From Prinia subflava (lineage: Eukaryota; Chordata; Aves; Passeriformes; Cisticolidae), in contig NC_086247.1 in NCBI RefSeq assembly GCF_021018805.1, forward strand, positions 1,751,501 to 1,815,500: DNA of 64,000 nucleotides, in the 5' to 3' direction. Both the position numbers and the translations under genes were made by a program. Shown here piece by piece: positions 33,424-44,499 of the stretch; within the stretch, counting starts at the first letter, position 1, and every line of letters starts with the position of its first letter. Under the pieces are notes generated by a model. The model did no database searches, was not told where the DNA came from, and saw nothing but the letters and a program-made list of their open reading frames with translations.

Positions 33424-33668
33424 ACAGAATCATGGAATGGTCTGGGTTGAAAAGGGTCTTAAAATCATTTATTTTCAACATCTTCCACTATCCCAGGTCA
33501 CTCCAAGGCCTTTCCAACCTGGCCTGGAACACTTCCAGGGATGGGGCAGCCACAGCTTCTCTGAGAAACCTGGGCCAGGGCCTCCCCACCCTGACAGGGA
33601 CGAGATTTTCCTAATACCTGATCTAAACCTATTTTCTGTCAGTTTGAAGCCATTCCCCTTTGTCCTGG
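33424..33668 (-). mobile_element. CR1 LINE, left arm of a copy split by an LTR
   Basis: Reverse CR1: AGAATCATGGAATGGTCTGG, CCACTATCCCAGGTCACTCC, ACTTCCAGGGATGGGGCAGC, AAACCTGGGCCAGGGCCTCC and TTTGAAGCCATTCCCCTTTG, ending TCCTGG. The expected continuation (CACTCC...CTCTTGTAAATA) is found only after 34130. Confidence 0.94.
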
Positions 33669-34126
33669 TGATGCCTTTGGAAGGCTGACCTGAAACAGAT
33701 TAGACAGACCTAGAGAATAAAGCAGATATTTATTAAAAGGCTTTAAAGGGTACACCTTGGGCAGGCCAAGAGCCTGACCAGAGCTACACCCAAGGCGGGC
33801 CCAAAATGGTCACAAAATGGACAATCAGTCACAAGGTCTCACACTTTTATAAGTTTTGGTTCATTTGCATTTTGGGGTTTAATTGTCCAATTACAGCTCC
33901 AGGCTGTGAAGTCCCACCCTTCTTGTTTTCTCCCTTCAGTCCACCCTTGTTTGTGCTTTTGGGCCTGAGAGTTGTACTCGTTGTCCTTGGTCTCCAGCAG
34001 GAAAAGGATTTGTTTTGTCTCCCTGCTCTGTGAAGAGAGCTGAGTGACCCTGAATGTGAGGCCCAGAACTGCACCCCTGGGCAGCACAGAATCTGGAAAA
34101 CAGGAAAGATAAAACTTAAGGTATCA
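33669..34126 (-). mobile_element. Solo ERV LTR nested in CR1, 4-bp target duplication
   Basis: Bounded by TGATGCC and GGTATCA, imperfect inverted ends with the TG...CA of retroviral LTRs, and flanked by CTGG at 33665-33668 and 34127-34130. Minus orientation follows from a TATA box read on the minus strand (plus-strand CTTTTATAAG at 33844-33853) and a poly-A signal AATAAA (plus-strand TTTATT at 33729-33734) about 115 bp downstream of it. At 458 bp, with no internal genes, it is a solo LTR left by LTR-LTR recombination. A 4-bp duplication is usual for class I (gammaretrovirus-like) ERVs; the family name is not assigned. Confidence 0.88.
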
Positions 34127-34262
34127 CTGGCACTCCACGCTCTTGTAAATATTCCCTCTCCATCTTCCCTATCAGCTCTTTCAGGTCCTGGAAGGCCACA
34201 ATTAGATGACCACAAAGCTTCTCTTCTCTGGGCTGAGCAATCCCAATTCTCTCAGAAGAATA
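34127..34262 (-). mobile_element. CR1 LINE, right arm of the split copy
   Basis: Resumes the CR1 exactly where the left arm stopped: CACTCCACGCTCTTGTAAAT, CTCTCCATCTTCCCTATCAG, TCCTGGAAGGCCACAATTAG, TCTCTTCTCTGGGCTGAGCA and ATCCCAATTCTCTCAG. Confidence 0.93.
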
Positions 34263-34304
34263 GACAAAACACTCATTTTTTAATGCAAGCCTATTTTCCA
34301 CTCT

Positions 34305-34306
<2 letters not shown>

Positions 34307-34350
<44 letters not shown>
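34307..34350 (-). repeat. Poly-T run (44 T)
   Basis: Uninterrupted 44 T ending 34 bp before the assembly gap. Long homopolymers cause read-through failures and may explain the gap. No retroposed body is visible beside it. Confidence 0.95.
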
Positions 34351-34353
<3 letters not shown>

Positions 34354-34384
34354 TAGGAATGGATATAAATTGCTCTTAAATCCT

Positions 34385-34584
34385 NNNNNNNNNNNNNNNN
34401 NNNNNNNNNNNNNNNNNNNNNNNNNNNNNNNNNNNNNNNNNNNNNNNNNNNNNNNNNNNNNNNNNNNNNNNNNNNNNNNNNNNNNNNNNNNNNNNNNNNN
34501 NNNNNNNNNNNNNNNNNNNNNNNNNNNNNNNNNNNNNNNNNNNNNNNNNNNNNNNNNNNNNNNNNNNNNNNNNNNNNNNNNNNN
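34385..34584. other. Assembly gap (200 N)
   Basis: Exactly 200 N, which looks like a placeholder length and may not reflect the true distance. It removes the 5' part of the following CR1. Frames translated across it as X are meaningless. Confidence 0.99.
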
Positions 34585-34768
34585 AAGGGTTGTCAAGCAT
34601 TGAAAGGGGCTGCCCAGGGAGGTTTGGAGTCCAAGGAGGTGTCCAGGGAAGGCCTGGACATGGCACTCAGTGTTCTGGGCTGGTGACAAGGTGGGGATCA
34701 GTCACAGCTTGACCTTGCTGGTCTTAAAGGTCTTTTTCAATCTAAATAATTCAATTCTCTGATACTCA
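34585..34768 (+). mobile_element. CR1 LINE 3' region, cut by the gap
   Basis: Forward CR1 starting at the gap edge: AAGGGTTGTCAAGCATTGAA, GGGGCTGCCCAGGGAGGTTT, GGACATGGCACTCAGTGTTC, TCTTAAAGGTCTTTTTCAAT and the end CTAAATAATTCAATTCTCTG. Confidence 0.92.
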
Positions 34769-35974
34769 GTTCTCTGATAATTACATCTCTCTGAATCTGT
34801 CTCTTCCTTTGGCACTTACAGCAGTGATTTTTAGCCTGTCTGTCCATCTATTTTTCTGAAGCAGAAATTTGAAGGTAACCCAGAAAGAAAAGCTCCAGGA
34901 CAATGACCTTGACTGCAAACATCAGCTACAAAATATTTAAGGGCTGTTAACTGGGAAATGTTAAACTGCCCTAAGGCAGTGTTGGAGGTGATGTGCCCTC
35001 ACTTTAACCCAAGAGCAGTGCTGAGTCACATCTGGAGGACTGCAAAACTCAGATTATCCTTTACATCCTCCAGAAAACACTTGGGAATTTTGTTTCCTTT
35101 AGTGCAAATCCTGGCACTAACATGCCAGGCACTGAAACTCCCGCTGCAAACCTCAGGAAACTTTATTGTGGTCTAGAAGGTTCCTTTGTCCTTCTGAAAC
35201 CTCAGAACTTGGGGGTCTGTGTGGGATCTCTCAGGGAAATGGGAAATGTTGGTGTCCAGTCACCAAATCTGATCCTGTGCTTCCCAAAGTCACAGGAAGT
35301 CTCACTGGCTGCAGGGAAAATTCTCCAGGACAGTGTTGGTTTCCCAGCTCATCTCCCTTGGACACGTTTGCTTTTCAGGGATTAACCACCCTGCTGGGCT
35401 CACACTGGGAATTCAGGCAGATTCCATGCTTTTTTTGAAGGAGAATTTTTTTTTTCTTTATCTTGGCATCGAGGTCTTCAGCCAAGGAGTGGAAGCTGTG
35501 GGGTAACTGGGGCATCACCAGCAGGTCCCAACAGGCAGCAGCTCCAAGGAGGAGGAGTGCAAGAGAGGGATCTCAGGGCTGGAAATGTGCTTTTGCCTAG
35601 TTCACTTTGCTCTTTTCCATATTATTGTCCTCCCCTTCCCTTTAAAATCAACCCCATCGTGGCACGCAATGGGTAATATCCAGTTAATTCACCTTTTATG
35701 GAGAATCTGCATCAAAAAGGGACAGAGGAGAGATTAAAAAAGATCATTTAACCCCTATTCCACATAACCATGGGACATTATCCAGCAAAAGGAGCCCCTG
35801 TGGACAAAAACATGATAATTCCTTCAAAAAGTTTGGAATTATGTAAATAGCATCGTTCACATGGGAGGCCACAAGGAGTCAAAAACATTTTTGTGCTTGT
35901 TTCTAAAGGCAACTTTCTTAAAGGCCCCTGAAATGTAAATAAGCCTGGGGAAAAAAGGAAAAGTCAAATGTTTG
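34769..35974. other. Unique sequence
   Basis: About 1.2 kb with no recognised repeat. Frames of 72 to 90 codons on the plus strand overlap one another and have no recognisable domain. Confidence 0.5.
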
Positions 35975-36195
35975 TTATTCCAAGCTCCATCCAACCTGGC
36001 CTTGGACATTTCCAGGGATGGGGCAGCCACAGCTTCTCTGGGAAACCTGTGCCAGGGCCTCACCACCCTCACAGGGAGGAATTTCTTCCCAATATCCCAT
36101 CCTTCCCTGCCTCTGGCAGTGGGAAGCCATTCCCTGCATCCAAAGTCCCTCTCCAGCTCTCCTGGAGCCCCTTCAGGTATCAAAAATCACAAGAG
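35975..36195 (-). mobile_element. CR1 LINE fragment without its 3' end
   Basis: Reverse CR1 beginning inside the element: TCCAAGCTCCATCCAACCTG, GGACATTTCCAGGGATGGGG, CAGCCACAGCTTCTCTGGGA, ACAGGGAGGAATTTCTTCCC and CCTCTCCAGCTCTCCTGGAG. The last 80 or so bases of a normal 3' end are absent. Confidence 0.93.
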
Positions 36196-36295
36196 TTCAC
36201 CCCAGAGCCTTAAATTAAAATCTATTGCTTTTTTTTTTGGCTGAACTTGAAGTTGTGGGGTTCTAGGATGTGAGGATTGATGGTATGACCAGCCC

Positions 36296-36645
36296 ATGGA
36301 ATCACAGAAGAGAATCTTGGAATCGTTATGGTTGGAAAAGACCTTCAAGATCATCAAGTCCAACCTTCCCCACCACTCTGTTCACCACTAACCCGTGTGC
36401 TCAAGTGCCACATCCACAGGTTTTTGAACAATTCCAGGTTCCAGGTGATTCCACCCCTGCCCTGGGTAGCCTGCTCCAATGATTTACAAATCTTTCAGTT
36501 AAAAAAAAATCCCCAATAGCCAATCTAAACCTTTCTGGTGCAACTTGAGGCCATTTCCTCTCGTCCTATCCCTTGATCCCTGGGAGAGGAGACCGATCCC
36601 ACCTCACCACAACCTCGGAGTGTGATGAGATCTCCCCATGCCAGG
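36296..36645 (-). mobile_element. CR1 LINE 3' region, about 350 bp
   Basis: Reverse CR1 of the TGGAAAAGACCTTCAAGATC / CATCAAGTCCAACC subfamily, with AGTGCCACATCCACAGGTTT, AACAATTCCAGGTTCCAGGT, GATTCCACCCCTGCCCTGGG and CTTTCTGGTGCAACTTGAGG. It ends near GATGAGATCTCCCC. Confidence 0.93.
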
Positions 36646-37352
36646 TGAGATGCTCCAATTGTTTTTGAAGTTCTGTTTTGCCTCCACTGCATTGTTCCCC
36701 AAGACCATGAAGGAATTCTGCAGTGACTGGTTGGATGAAAGCATTCCTATCCCCTTAGGAAATCCAGGGATTAACTGAGCACTGTCTTGGACTATGAACG
36801 AAGTTTTACTTTCCTGCTTTTTTTTCTTTGTTTTAAATCTCCCATCAGCTCCAGGCTGATGCAAGTTCCAAGCACGCTGGGGTTGATCCTTTTTTTAAAG
36901 CTCCAGTTTTAGGAAGTGGAGAGGGGCGGCTTTTGCAGTTCCTGAATCATCTTGGAATTCAGTCCTGCCTACGCACTTAAAAGCTTCTCCTGTTTTCCAT
37001 CAGGGACTTGGCTCCCTTTTTCCAAAGAGTTCGCGTGATAATGCAATTGTTATTTTCTCGAGGTTCCCTGTACTTAGATGAACCTGAGACAGAGAGAGGA
37101 GAATGGTTAATTAGCCAGACTAATGAGACCTAAGATCCTCAGTTTCAGTGCAGAGTTAAAGAGGGCTCATTAAAGCAAAAAACCTCGTGGAATGAGCCAG
37201 CTCCAACAAAAAGGAAGAAGAAGGAGGAACATTAACCCTTAAAGAGGCTTTGATTTCCATCCAACATGGATGGAAGAAGGAAATAACACAGGGAATGGCC
37301 AATTCCATCCTGCAATGGATTTGCTGGGCTGCTGAGTGGGCAGATTCCCCAT

Positions 37353-37396
37353 GGAAAATAAACCAGCACTGGAAAATAAACCAGCACTGGAAAATA
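37353..37396 (+). repeat. 18-bp tandem duplication
   Basis: GGAAAATAAACCAGCACT occurs at 37353 and 37371, followed by a partial third copy GGAAAATA. The two full copies are identical. Confidence 0.95.
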
Positions 37397-37509
37397 GTGA
37401 CAGTTTTCCCATGGGAAAGTAGGGAGAGGAATAATGTGCAGGAGGCTTGGTGAGAATCCATTGGGGTTTTTTGGAGGGGTACAGAGAGGAGCCCACATTC
37501 ATCAAAAGC

Positions 37510-37510
<1 letters not shown>

Positions 37511-37565
<55 letters not shown>

Positions 37566-37592
37566 AGAAGAAGAAAAAGAGGGAAAAAAAAA
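37511..37592 (+). repeat. Poly-A (53 A) followed by an AGA-rich tail
   Basis: Fifty-three uninterrupted A (37511-37563), the longest homopolymer in the window, then GAAGAAGAAGAAAAAGAGGG and a further A run. No retroposed gene copy is visible upstream. Confidence 0.95.
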
Positions 37593-37781
37593 GGGTTATC
37601 CTTTTATCCTTTACCTATGAAATTCAGGGAGGCAAGGATCATTCCTGATCAGCTGGGAATAATTTCTCCAGTGTTCAACCAAATAAATGATGAGACACAA
37701 CCCGGTCATGGAGGTTGTGCTTTCCTCTCCTCTTTGCTGCCTTGGTCATTGCAACCTTTGGCACATTTGGGTGGTGATTTC

Positions 37782-38012
37782 CAGGTTCAGGTTAAATATT
37801 AAGAAAAATTACTTCAGTGAAAGAGTGGTTAAGCATGGAACAGGCTTCCCAGGGAATGGTGGAGTCACCATCCTTGGAAGTGTCTCAAAATTGAGAAGAT
37901 CTGGCATTTCACTGTATGATTTATTGGGAATGGTGGCACTCGGTTGAAGGTTGGACTTGATGTTCTTCAGGACTTATCCAACCTTAATAATTCTATGATT
38001 CTGTGATTCATT
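37782..38012 (+). mobile_element. CR1 LINE 3' end with terminal repeats
   Basis: Forward CR1: AGGTTAAATATTAAGAAAAA, GAACAGGCTTCCCAGGGAAT, GGTGGAGTCACCATCCTTGG, GGTTGGACTTGATGTTCTTC and CCAACCTTAATAATTCTATG followed by ATTCTGTGATTC, the CR1 terminal repeat. Confidence 0.95.
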
Positions 38013-39617
38013 GTCTTCATTTCTGTTGCTCTCAAGCCCCTTTGCTAACAAAAAAACAGCTCAAATGGAGCAGTTTAATATATATATATATATATTTCTA
38101 TATATATTTCTATATATTTTTTAAAAAAACTACTCTACTGTATACTAAAGTTCCAAGGGAACAAAAAATTGATTTACACAAAGCCCAGGAATTTACAGAG
38201 AAAAATAAACAGACTGAACCTTTGCCTTGCACTTACTGTTGTTACACTGGTCCTTTCTATTTATTAATCCCTGTTTGGAAAAACAGAAGGGGTAAGAAAG
38301 GGGGGGGAAGCTGTCCAGAAGTTAATGAAGTGTTTTGTTTTGCTGCTCTTGCATCTTTTTTCTCATCTGCTTACAAAAAAAAAGAAAAAAAAGAGAAAAA
38401 AAAAAAAAAGAGAAAAACACAAAGAGGAGCTGGTCTTTGTACACTTTATCCATTGGAAAATATTCCATAAACTGCATGTAAAGCCAAACCAAGCCTAATT
38501 TTTAATTCTGCCCTCATTTACAGGGACACATCTCATTGACGTAAATCCCTGGTGGTGTAGAACCCTTTTCTCTGGGGGCCCCGGAATGCTGGATCCAGCT
38601 CCGGGGAGGTGGGTGGGAGCAGCTTGGATGAGCACAGCAAGAAAGCCTGAGTGCTAAAGAAGACGTAAAAAACATTTGAAGGAGGCAAAACTGTAGGAGG
38701 TTAAATTGGAAGTTCTAGAATTCCTGGGAAATTGGGGGGGGTTGTAGAATTCCTTGGGGCTGGGGCAGCCAGGGCTGGACGTGGTGGTGAATGGCCTTGT
38801 TGGGGTCAAATGTGATGATAAAGGCACAAATTATGCAACTTTTTCTCCTTTTCTGCTGCCACTGGGAGAGAGATTAGTAATGGGCAGCTCAACTGTGTTA
38901 ATTGCGGTGTTAATTAATAACACCCTCCTCGTGTAGATCACCTCACGCGGTAGAAATGGCCTTGGTCATTTCTCCAGTTTAAATAGATGGAAAATATTGA
39001 TCTGGGAGCTAAAACCAGCAGCTCTGCTCCCCTCAGCTGAAGGAATTCCCGTGATGGATGGGACAAAAATGTTATTAATGAGGCTTTTTGAAAGGACAGC
39101 AGATCTACAGAGCATAAACACACAGAGGAGCAACAACGGTGAACCCAAAAGTGATTCCAGTGCAAAATGATGGAAACCACTAAAAATCTCACACCAGGGG
39201 ATGCTCATGGGCTTGTGGAATGTTAAGGATCCAAAATGAGGTGGGGAAGTCCTGCTTTGTTGTATTAGTGGGAAGGAAACTGAGGCAAGGAGCCAAATGG
39301 TTTATCTGGCACCTGAAAGATCCGTTTGGAAGGGAAAATAATCGATGGATGTGACCATGAATAAAATACATCGTAATTTTTATGAGTTGGGGAATGTGTT
39401 TGGAAATCTCACAGATTAGAAAAACTCAGATATAATGAAGAAATAGAGAGGTTTTATAATGTAAAACTAGATCTACCCTGTCTCACTTTATTCATGGCCA
39501 ACTCCTGTTGAGCAACAATTTTCTTTAGAAAAAACCCACAATTATTAAGTGCCTTCTTTCCAGTTCTGAACTACAAATTAAATTCCAGTAAAATATTTAG
39601 ATTTGAGCAAATTATTC
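38013..39617. other. Unique sequence with simple repeats
   Basis: Contains a TA/TTTC patch (38077-38130) and an A-rich run (38373-38417). A 155-codon frame (38003-38470) crosses both and is not credible. The remainder shows nothing recognised. Confidence 0.5.
38077..38130. repeat. TA-dinucleotide repeat
   Basis: A pure TA block of about ten units, then TATATATTTC-type repeats and TTTTTTAAAAAAA. TA repeats of this kind can extrude as cruciforms. Confidence 0.93.
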
Positions 39618-39776
39618 TGCCCAGAGACCTTGTAGATTCCCCATCCCGGGAAATGTTCAAGGTCAGTTTGGATGGGGGTTGGAGGAATCTGGGATAGTGG
39701 AAAGTGCTGGAAAAGGTTGGAAGTGGGTAATTTTTAGGGTCCCTTCACACCTGCACCATTCCTTGATTCTGTGTTT
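39618..39776 (+). mobile_element. CR1 LINE 3' end
   Basis: Forward CR1, moderately diverged: TGCCCAGAGACCTTGTAGAT, CCCCATCCCGGGAAATGTTC, GGGTTGGAGGAATCTGGGAT, TTTTTAGGGTCCCTTC and CCATTCCTTGATTCTGTG. Confidence 0.88.
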
Positions 39777-41011
39777 CCCAAAGATAGAGAATCAATGGAC
39801 ACATTTATGGTCATAAATAAACTCAACTTTTTTATGCTTTGACCTTTTACTTTTATTTTTAACAAGTTCTGTCTTGATCCAATTTCAGTAAATTGCTCTT
39901 TTTTGCATCTTTGTAAAGCTAAAAACCCATAATATTCCCATTTTCAATCATCCTTCCTGCTAAATAAGTACTGGATAATGGGAATTGTTTGCTTCACTGG
40001 GAACAGAGTGGGAAAAGGGACAGGAATTGTCAACAGGAGTACAGGTACGGTCCAAAAAATCCCATTAATTCAATGCTAACAGGATGGTTTATCCATTTCA
40101 GGTTTGAAGGAAAATTCAGTGCAACCCAATATTGAACAGATATAAGCCCATTTCAGCCCAGTTTGAAGTGATGCTGAGTTAGCATGCAAATGAGTCACTA
40201 AAAATCAGCAGGAAATCACAGCCTGGAATATGAATCATCCATCGATCCCACAGCCATTCACCAGGGCTGAGTGAGATATTTTGGAGAACAGTGTGGATCC
40301 AACAGAATGATGTCAGAGAAAAATGAAATTGCTGGAAAAGATAATCAGAGTAGTTAAGGACATTTTTTTTTTTTAATGCACACAGCATGGGAAAAAAATC
40401 ACATTGCAACTTCCAGAAATGGCCTCTTGCCTGCTTTTCCCAGGAAAAGTGGAAAAAAAAGTGGGGATGGGTTAAATACCAATGGTGCTGCCTCCCAGCC
40501 AGGTAAAAATCCATATATTCTGAGGAAGTGTCCATCTCTATAGAGGCAATTAAGTCTTTGTTTTATAATTCAGGATTATCAATATCTCATGTCAAGACTG
40601 CTGCAGCACTACTTAACACCCTGATTTGTAGATGAGATAGGACGTCAGGAAATTTATTGTATTTTCAGGGGAAGGAATAAAACAAGATGAAGAATAAGCT
40701 TTTTTCTTTTTTTTTTTTTCCTAAATCTTGTTACTTCAGGAGTAACAGAAAATTGAACAAACCCAAAAAATAATTAGCAGGTGATTGGGGGGAAATTACT
40801 CATTATGCTTCCTATTTGTTTTCAAGGGGAAAAGAGAAATAATTCTTTTTCTGTCTAAAAAAACCTGTTACTTTGACGAGAAAAAGTTTAGGAGGAATTA
40901 AATATTAATAAATACAGCCTTAATATACCTATCTCCAAAGGTAGGGAGATGCTGCTTTATCTTGGGTGAAGAGTTGAAGGAAAATCAGTCCTTTAGGAGA
41001 CTTAAATACAC
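39777..41011. other. Unique sequence with an octamer/AP-1 word pair
   Basis: Repeat-free for 1.2 kb. At 40184-40197 the octamer ATGCAAAT is directly joined to TGAGTCA, an AP-1-type word. This is suggestive of an enhancer but unproven. No coding frame accepted (118 codons on the minus strand at 40179-40535, no domain). Confidence 0.4.
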
Positions 41012-41473
41012 CTCTGATCCTGTGTCCAGTTCTGAGATCCTCATCCATGGGAAAGACATTGAGGGGCTGCAGCGTGTCCAGAAAAGGGAATGGAGCTCGG
41101 GAAGGGTCTGGAGCCCCAGGAGCAGCTGAGGGAGCTGGGAAAAGGGCTCAGCCCGGAGAAAAGGAGGCTCAGGGGAGACCAAAACTCCCTGATAGGAGCT
41201 TGGAGCAGGATGGGTGTCAGGCTCTGAGAGGAGAAGAGGAAATGGCCTCAAGTTTTGTCAGGGGATTGGGTATCAGGAAAAAATTCATCATGGAAAGGGT
41301 TGTAAAGCTTTGGAACAGGCTGCTGAGGGAATCACCATGAATCCCAACCCCTGGAATTATTCAAAACCCACGTGGATGTGGCATTTGAGGATGTGGTTTA
41401 ATGGTGAGGGTGGTGGTTGAAGGTTGGATTTGCTCCTGGAGGTTTCTTCAAGACTTTACCGTTCTGTGATTTC
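41012..41473 (+). mobile_element. CR1 LINE 3' region, about 460 bp
   Basis: Forward copy reaching further 5' than most: TGTGTCCAGTTCTGAGATCC, CATTGAGGGGCTGCAGCGTG, AGCAGCTGAGGGAGCTGGGA, AGCCCGGAGAAAAGGAGGCT, AGAGGAAATGGCCTCAAGTT, GGAACAGGCTGCTGAGGGAA and the end TTACCGTTCTGTGATTT. Confidence 0.95.
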
Positions 41474-41672
41474 CCAATTTTCTCACTCACAGCCAGCAGT
41501 TTCCTCTGCTGGTGTGGGGGAGAGCTGCAAAAAGCCTCAACAGCAAAGAGCTGGGATGCAGTGGTTTGGTTTGTGCCCAAGGAAGTGAAGCCAGATGTGG
41601 GGAAATTAACTGAGGTGTAGTGAGAAGGGTTTTTATTTTGCCGTGGCATGGCTGGTTGGTGCAGCAGTGCAG
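41474..41672. other. Unique spacer before an LTR
   Basis: No feature recognised. Its last five bases, TGCAG, are the left target duplication of the next element. Confidence 0.6.
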
Positions 41673-42303
41673 TGTCCTGGGTTGAGAAATGTAACCAAAA
41701 ATGTGTATTCTATTTTCATCTGTTGAAACCGGTTGGAGATATTGTTCCTTATCTCTTGTAACTCTAGAGGGGGAAGAGGGCGGATGCCTTCTGTTAATGG
41801 ACACCTGATAACACCAGATAAGACATCTCTTATCTCATCTCTATCTCTTCCTCCACCCATCCTCCTCCCAGGGACATCCCCTGTGAATGGGCCATTGAAG
41901 GCCTCTCACATGACTGATAACATCACCTCATCCCATTGGGAGATGCTCCACCCAGTGGGAGGAGCCAAAGCCTTTCCACAGGGATAAAACCAGCAATCCC
42001 AAACACCAAGGGAGCCTGTTCCCACTGGATTCCCAGAGGATGACTGGACCCTTTCTTGAGGATCATCTCTACTCCAACAGAGCCACATCTGTCACTCTGG
42101 GAGGACTCACTGTGGGCTGCTTCCAACACCCTGACCAACAGGGTGTCAGGTTTGCATTCTGACTCTGTCAGTGGTCCTTTGTGCTATTGCATTTGTCTTA
42201 TTTTATTTTTACTTTATTTTTATCTTTCTTGTTGTTTGTTCTCTGTGTATTAAATTGTATTTCTGACCTGGAGTCTCACTGGTTTTGCTTTCAAACCAGT
42301 ACA
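41673..42303 (+). mobile_element. Solo ERVL-like LTR with perfect 5-bp target duplication
   Basis: Starts TGTCCTGGGTTG and ends AAACCAGTACA (TG...CA). TGCAG flanks it at 41668-41672 and 42304-42308. A 5-bp duplication fits ERVL-type (class III) integration. TATA-like GATAAAA is at 41993-41999 and a possible poly-A signal ATTAAA near 42250. The 631-bp element has no internal retroviral genes, so it is a solo LTR. An 8-bp hairpin (ACACCCTG...CAGGGTGT) sits at 42126-42146. Same family as the inverted copy at 55087 and partly the one at 14396. Confidence 0.93.
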
Positions 42304-42308
42304 TGCAG

Positions 42309-43045
42309 GAACACCGAGCCTCTCGGAGCTGCTTTAGGCATTTTTACGCTCGATTTTCACCCTGGTGACCTTGCTGTGCCTGACATCCCAACTCAACCAA
42401 GCAAACCACTGGAAAAGGCACCAACAGGCTGCGTTTTAGGATTCAAAATGGTTATCAAACCATCTGTAAAAAAAAAGAAAATAAATTTCCAAACGAACAG
42501 GGTCAGATAAGGAGTTCATATTTGTGTTGCAGCAGCATTCCAGCTGAGAAGAAATAAAGATCATCAATGATTTACCAATAATAGCTGTGAACACAGAAGG
42601 AGATAGGGTTCATGGCATGACTTCAGGGGTTTGGAATAACCTATCCTGGCACAATTAATAATTTTAGAACTCCAGCACGGGTTTGTTTTTTAATTTTCAA
42701 TATCCCAGAGTGTTATTTCCTCCCTTCAGATTGCCAGTGTCCCAAAGGAGGACTGCTAACCAAAATCACCACTTTCATCTTAATTAAGACATGCCATGAA
42801 AATGAAAATGATCTATTCAAATGGGTAAAAAGGAAACAAAGCTGCTGGCAAAGCTTCCAAGATTCTTGTTCTACATCAGAATAGAGCTGAATGAAGATGT
42901 GAGGGAAGCGGATCAGTGGAGCAACTCACAGGGGTGATATGAGCCAACAATGGGTCTAAAAACTTATTTTAGTGAAAACATTCCTGATGAAGACAATGGA
43001 GAGAGCAGGATTTGAGGCCTTGAATTTCATGGTTTTATAGATCCA
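42309..43045. other. Unique spacer
   Basis: No repeat or coding feature recognised. Confidence 0.5.
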
Positions 43046-43448
43046 TCAACAGAAGGGATTGAGCATGTCTGATAAGGAGCAGCTGAGGGAGCTGAGGGGG
43101 CTCAGCCTGGAGAAAAGGAGGCTCAGGGGGGACCTTCTGAGAGGAGGGGAGAGCCAGGTGGGGTTTGGGCTCTGCTCCCAGGGAGCAAGGGACAGAAGGA
43201 GAGGAAATGGCCTCAAGCTGCACCAGGGAAAGTTCAGCTTGGATATTAGGATGAAATTCTTCTCTGGAAGAGTGGTCCAGCAGAGGAACAGGATCCCCAG
43301 GGCAGCGGCGGAGTCAGCACCCCTGGAAGTGTTCAAATTGAGCAGATGTGGCACGTGGTGATGTGGTTTAGGGGAAATGGTGACAATCAAAGGGTGGACT
43401 TGATGGTCTTGGAGATCTGCTCCAGGCTTAATGATTCCATAATTCCCC
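43046..43448 (+). mobile_element. CR1 LINE 3' region, about 400 bp
   Basis: Forward CR1: GGATTGAGCATGTCTGATAA, GGAGCAGCTGAGGGAGCTGA, AGCCTGGAGAAAAGGAGGCT, GGAAATGGCCTCAAGCTGCA, TCAGCTTGGATATTAGGATG, GGTGGACTTGATGGTCTTGG and AATGATTCCATAATTCC. Confidence 0.95.
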
Positions 43449-43796
43449 AAATGCCACTGAGGTCACCCACCAGGGACAGGAGTGGGAGTTTACATTCCTC
43501 ATACCAATGCATCTATACCTTAACCTCCAGCTGATTTCACCCTCAAGGCTCCAATAAAAGATTAAAATGGGCATAAACCACTTCCTTATCTGACCCACAC
43601 TTTCAAATCCACCTACCACGACTTTTAACCTACAAATGGAACAAGCTGATAAATCACACAGCTGAATAGTCTGAAATAATACTTTTTCCTCCCCTACTTT
43701 TACCCTCTTTGCAGGAACCTTGTTCCTGTTCCAGTGCTCCCCCAGGGATGCACGGCCCCTCAGTGGGCCTGGGATGCTGCCAGCAATAATTTAAAT

Positions 43797-43833
43797 ATTA
43801 CAATAATTTAAAAATCATTACTATTATTGTAAT
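43797..43833. repeat. Perfect 11-bp inverted repeat
   Basis: ATTACAATAAT (43797-43807) and its exact reverse complement ATTATTGTAAT (43823-43833) are separated by 15 bp. It could form a weak hairpin or be a palindromic protein site. The AT-only arms make chance likely. Confidence 0.85.
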
Positions 43834-44427
43834 TTTCTCTTGAGGCATGACCTGCCTACACTGGCTGTGTCTGTCAGACTTTTCTTCATGTTAGAGTATT
43901 ATTTTCCACAGGGTGGAATTATTAAACAAAACAGAGGTTTTCCTTGGGAAATGAGGGGATAAGTTTAATTGAATATTGTGGCAGGAGCAGATTAGAGGGT
44001 CAAGAGCCTTTAGAGCAGAAATTGTCTGTTCCTAACAGATTTTAGAGGAGACCAAGTGAACCATACCAGAAAATTGCCTGGGTTTTGTAAAAGAGAGCCA
44101 AGGAACGATCTGATACGCATCTGAAGTGATACGGACTTCTGATTTTTTTTTCCAGTTTGGAAATCTCTTTTTATCTGTTTCCACTGGCAGAGGGAATGTA
44201 AAATTCATGGGGAAATGCCGAGCTCCCCAGGCCAGGGAATGCTACCCTGTGGTCAGGCAGGGGTTAATGAATGCAGGGCTTTGTGCACAGCTTCCAACTG
44301 GTTTTCCTGATTTTCCTGTGAGCAGGAATGTGGAGTTGAGCCACTTACTGCTGCGTCTGATAGTGTCAGCCAGGGAAGATAAGTGGTGTGCAACATGATA
44401 AGGTTGTGGGAGTGGTGGACCTGAGTG

Positions 44428-44499
44428 TAATAATAATATAAAATATAATATAGCGCAATAATAATATATAATATAATAATATTTTAATAATAACAATTG
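44428..44499. repeat. AAT/ATA-rich low-complexity patch
   Basis: TAATAATAATATAAAATAT and similar words for about 70 bp. Confidence 0.9.

Larger units (their letters stand above)
36646..37781. other. Unique sequence with small repeats
   Basis: Holds an 18-bp short duplication (37353-37396) and the long poly-A run (37511-37563). No coding feature accepted. Confidence 0.5.
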
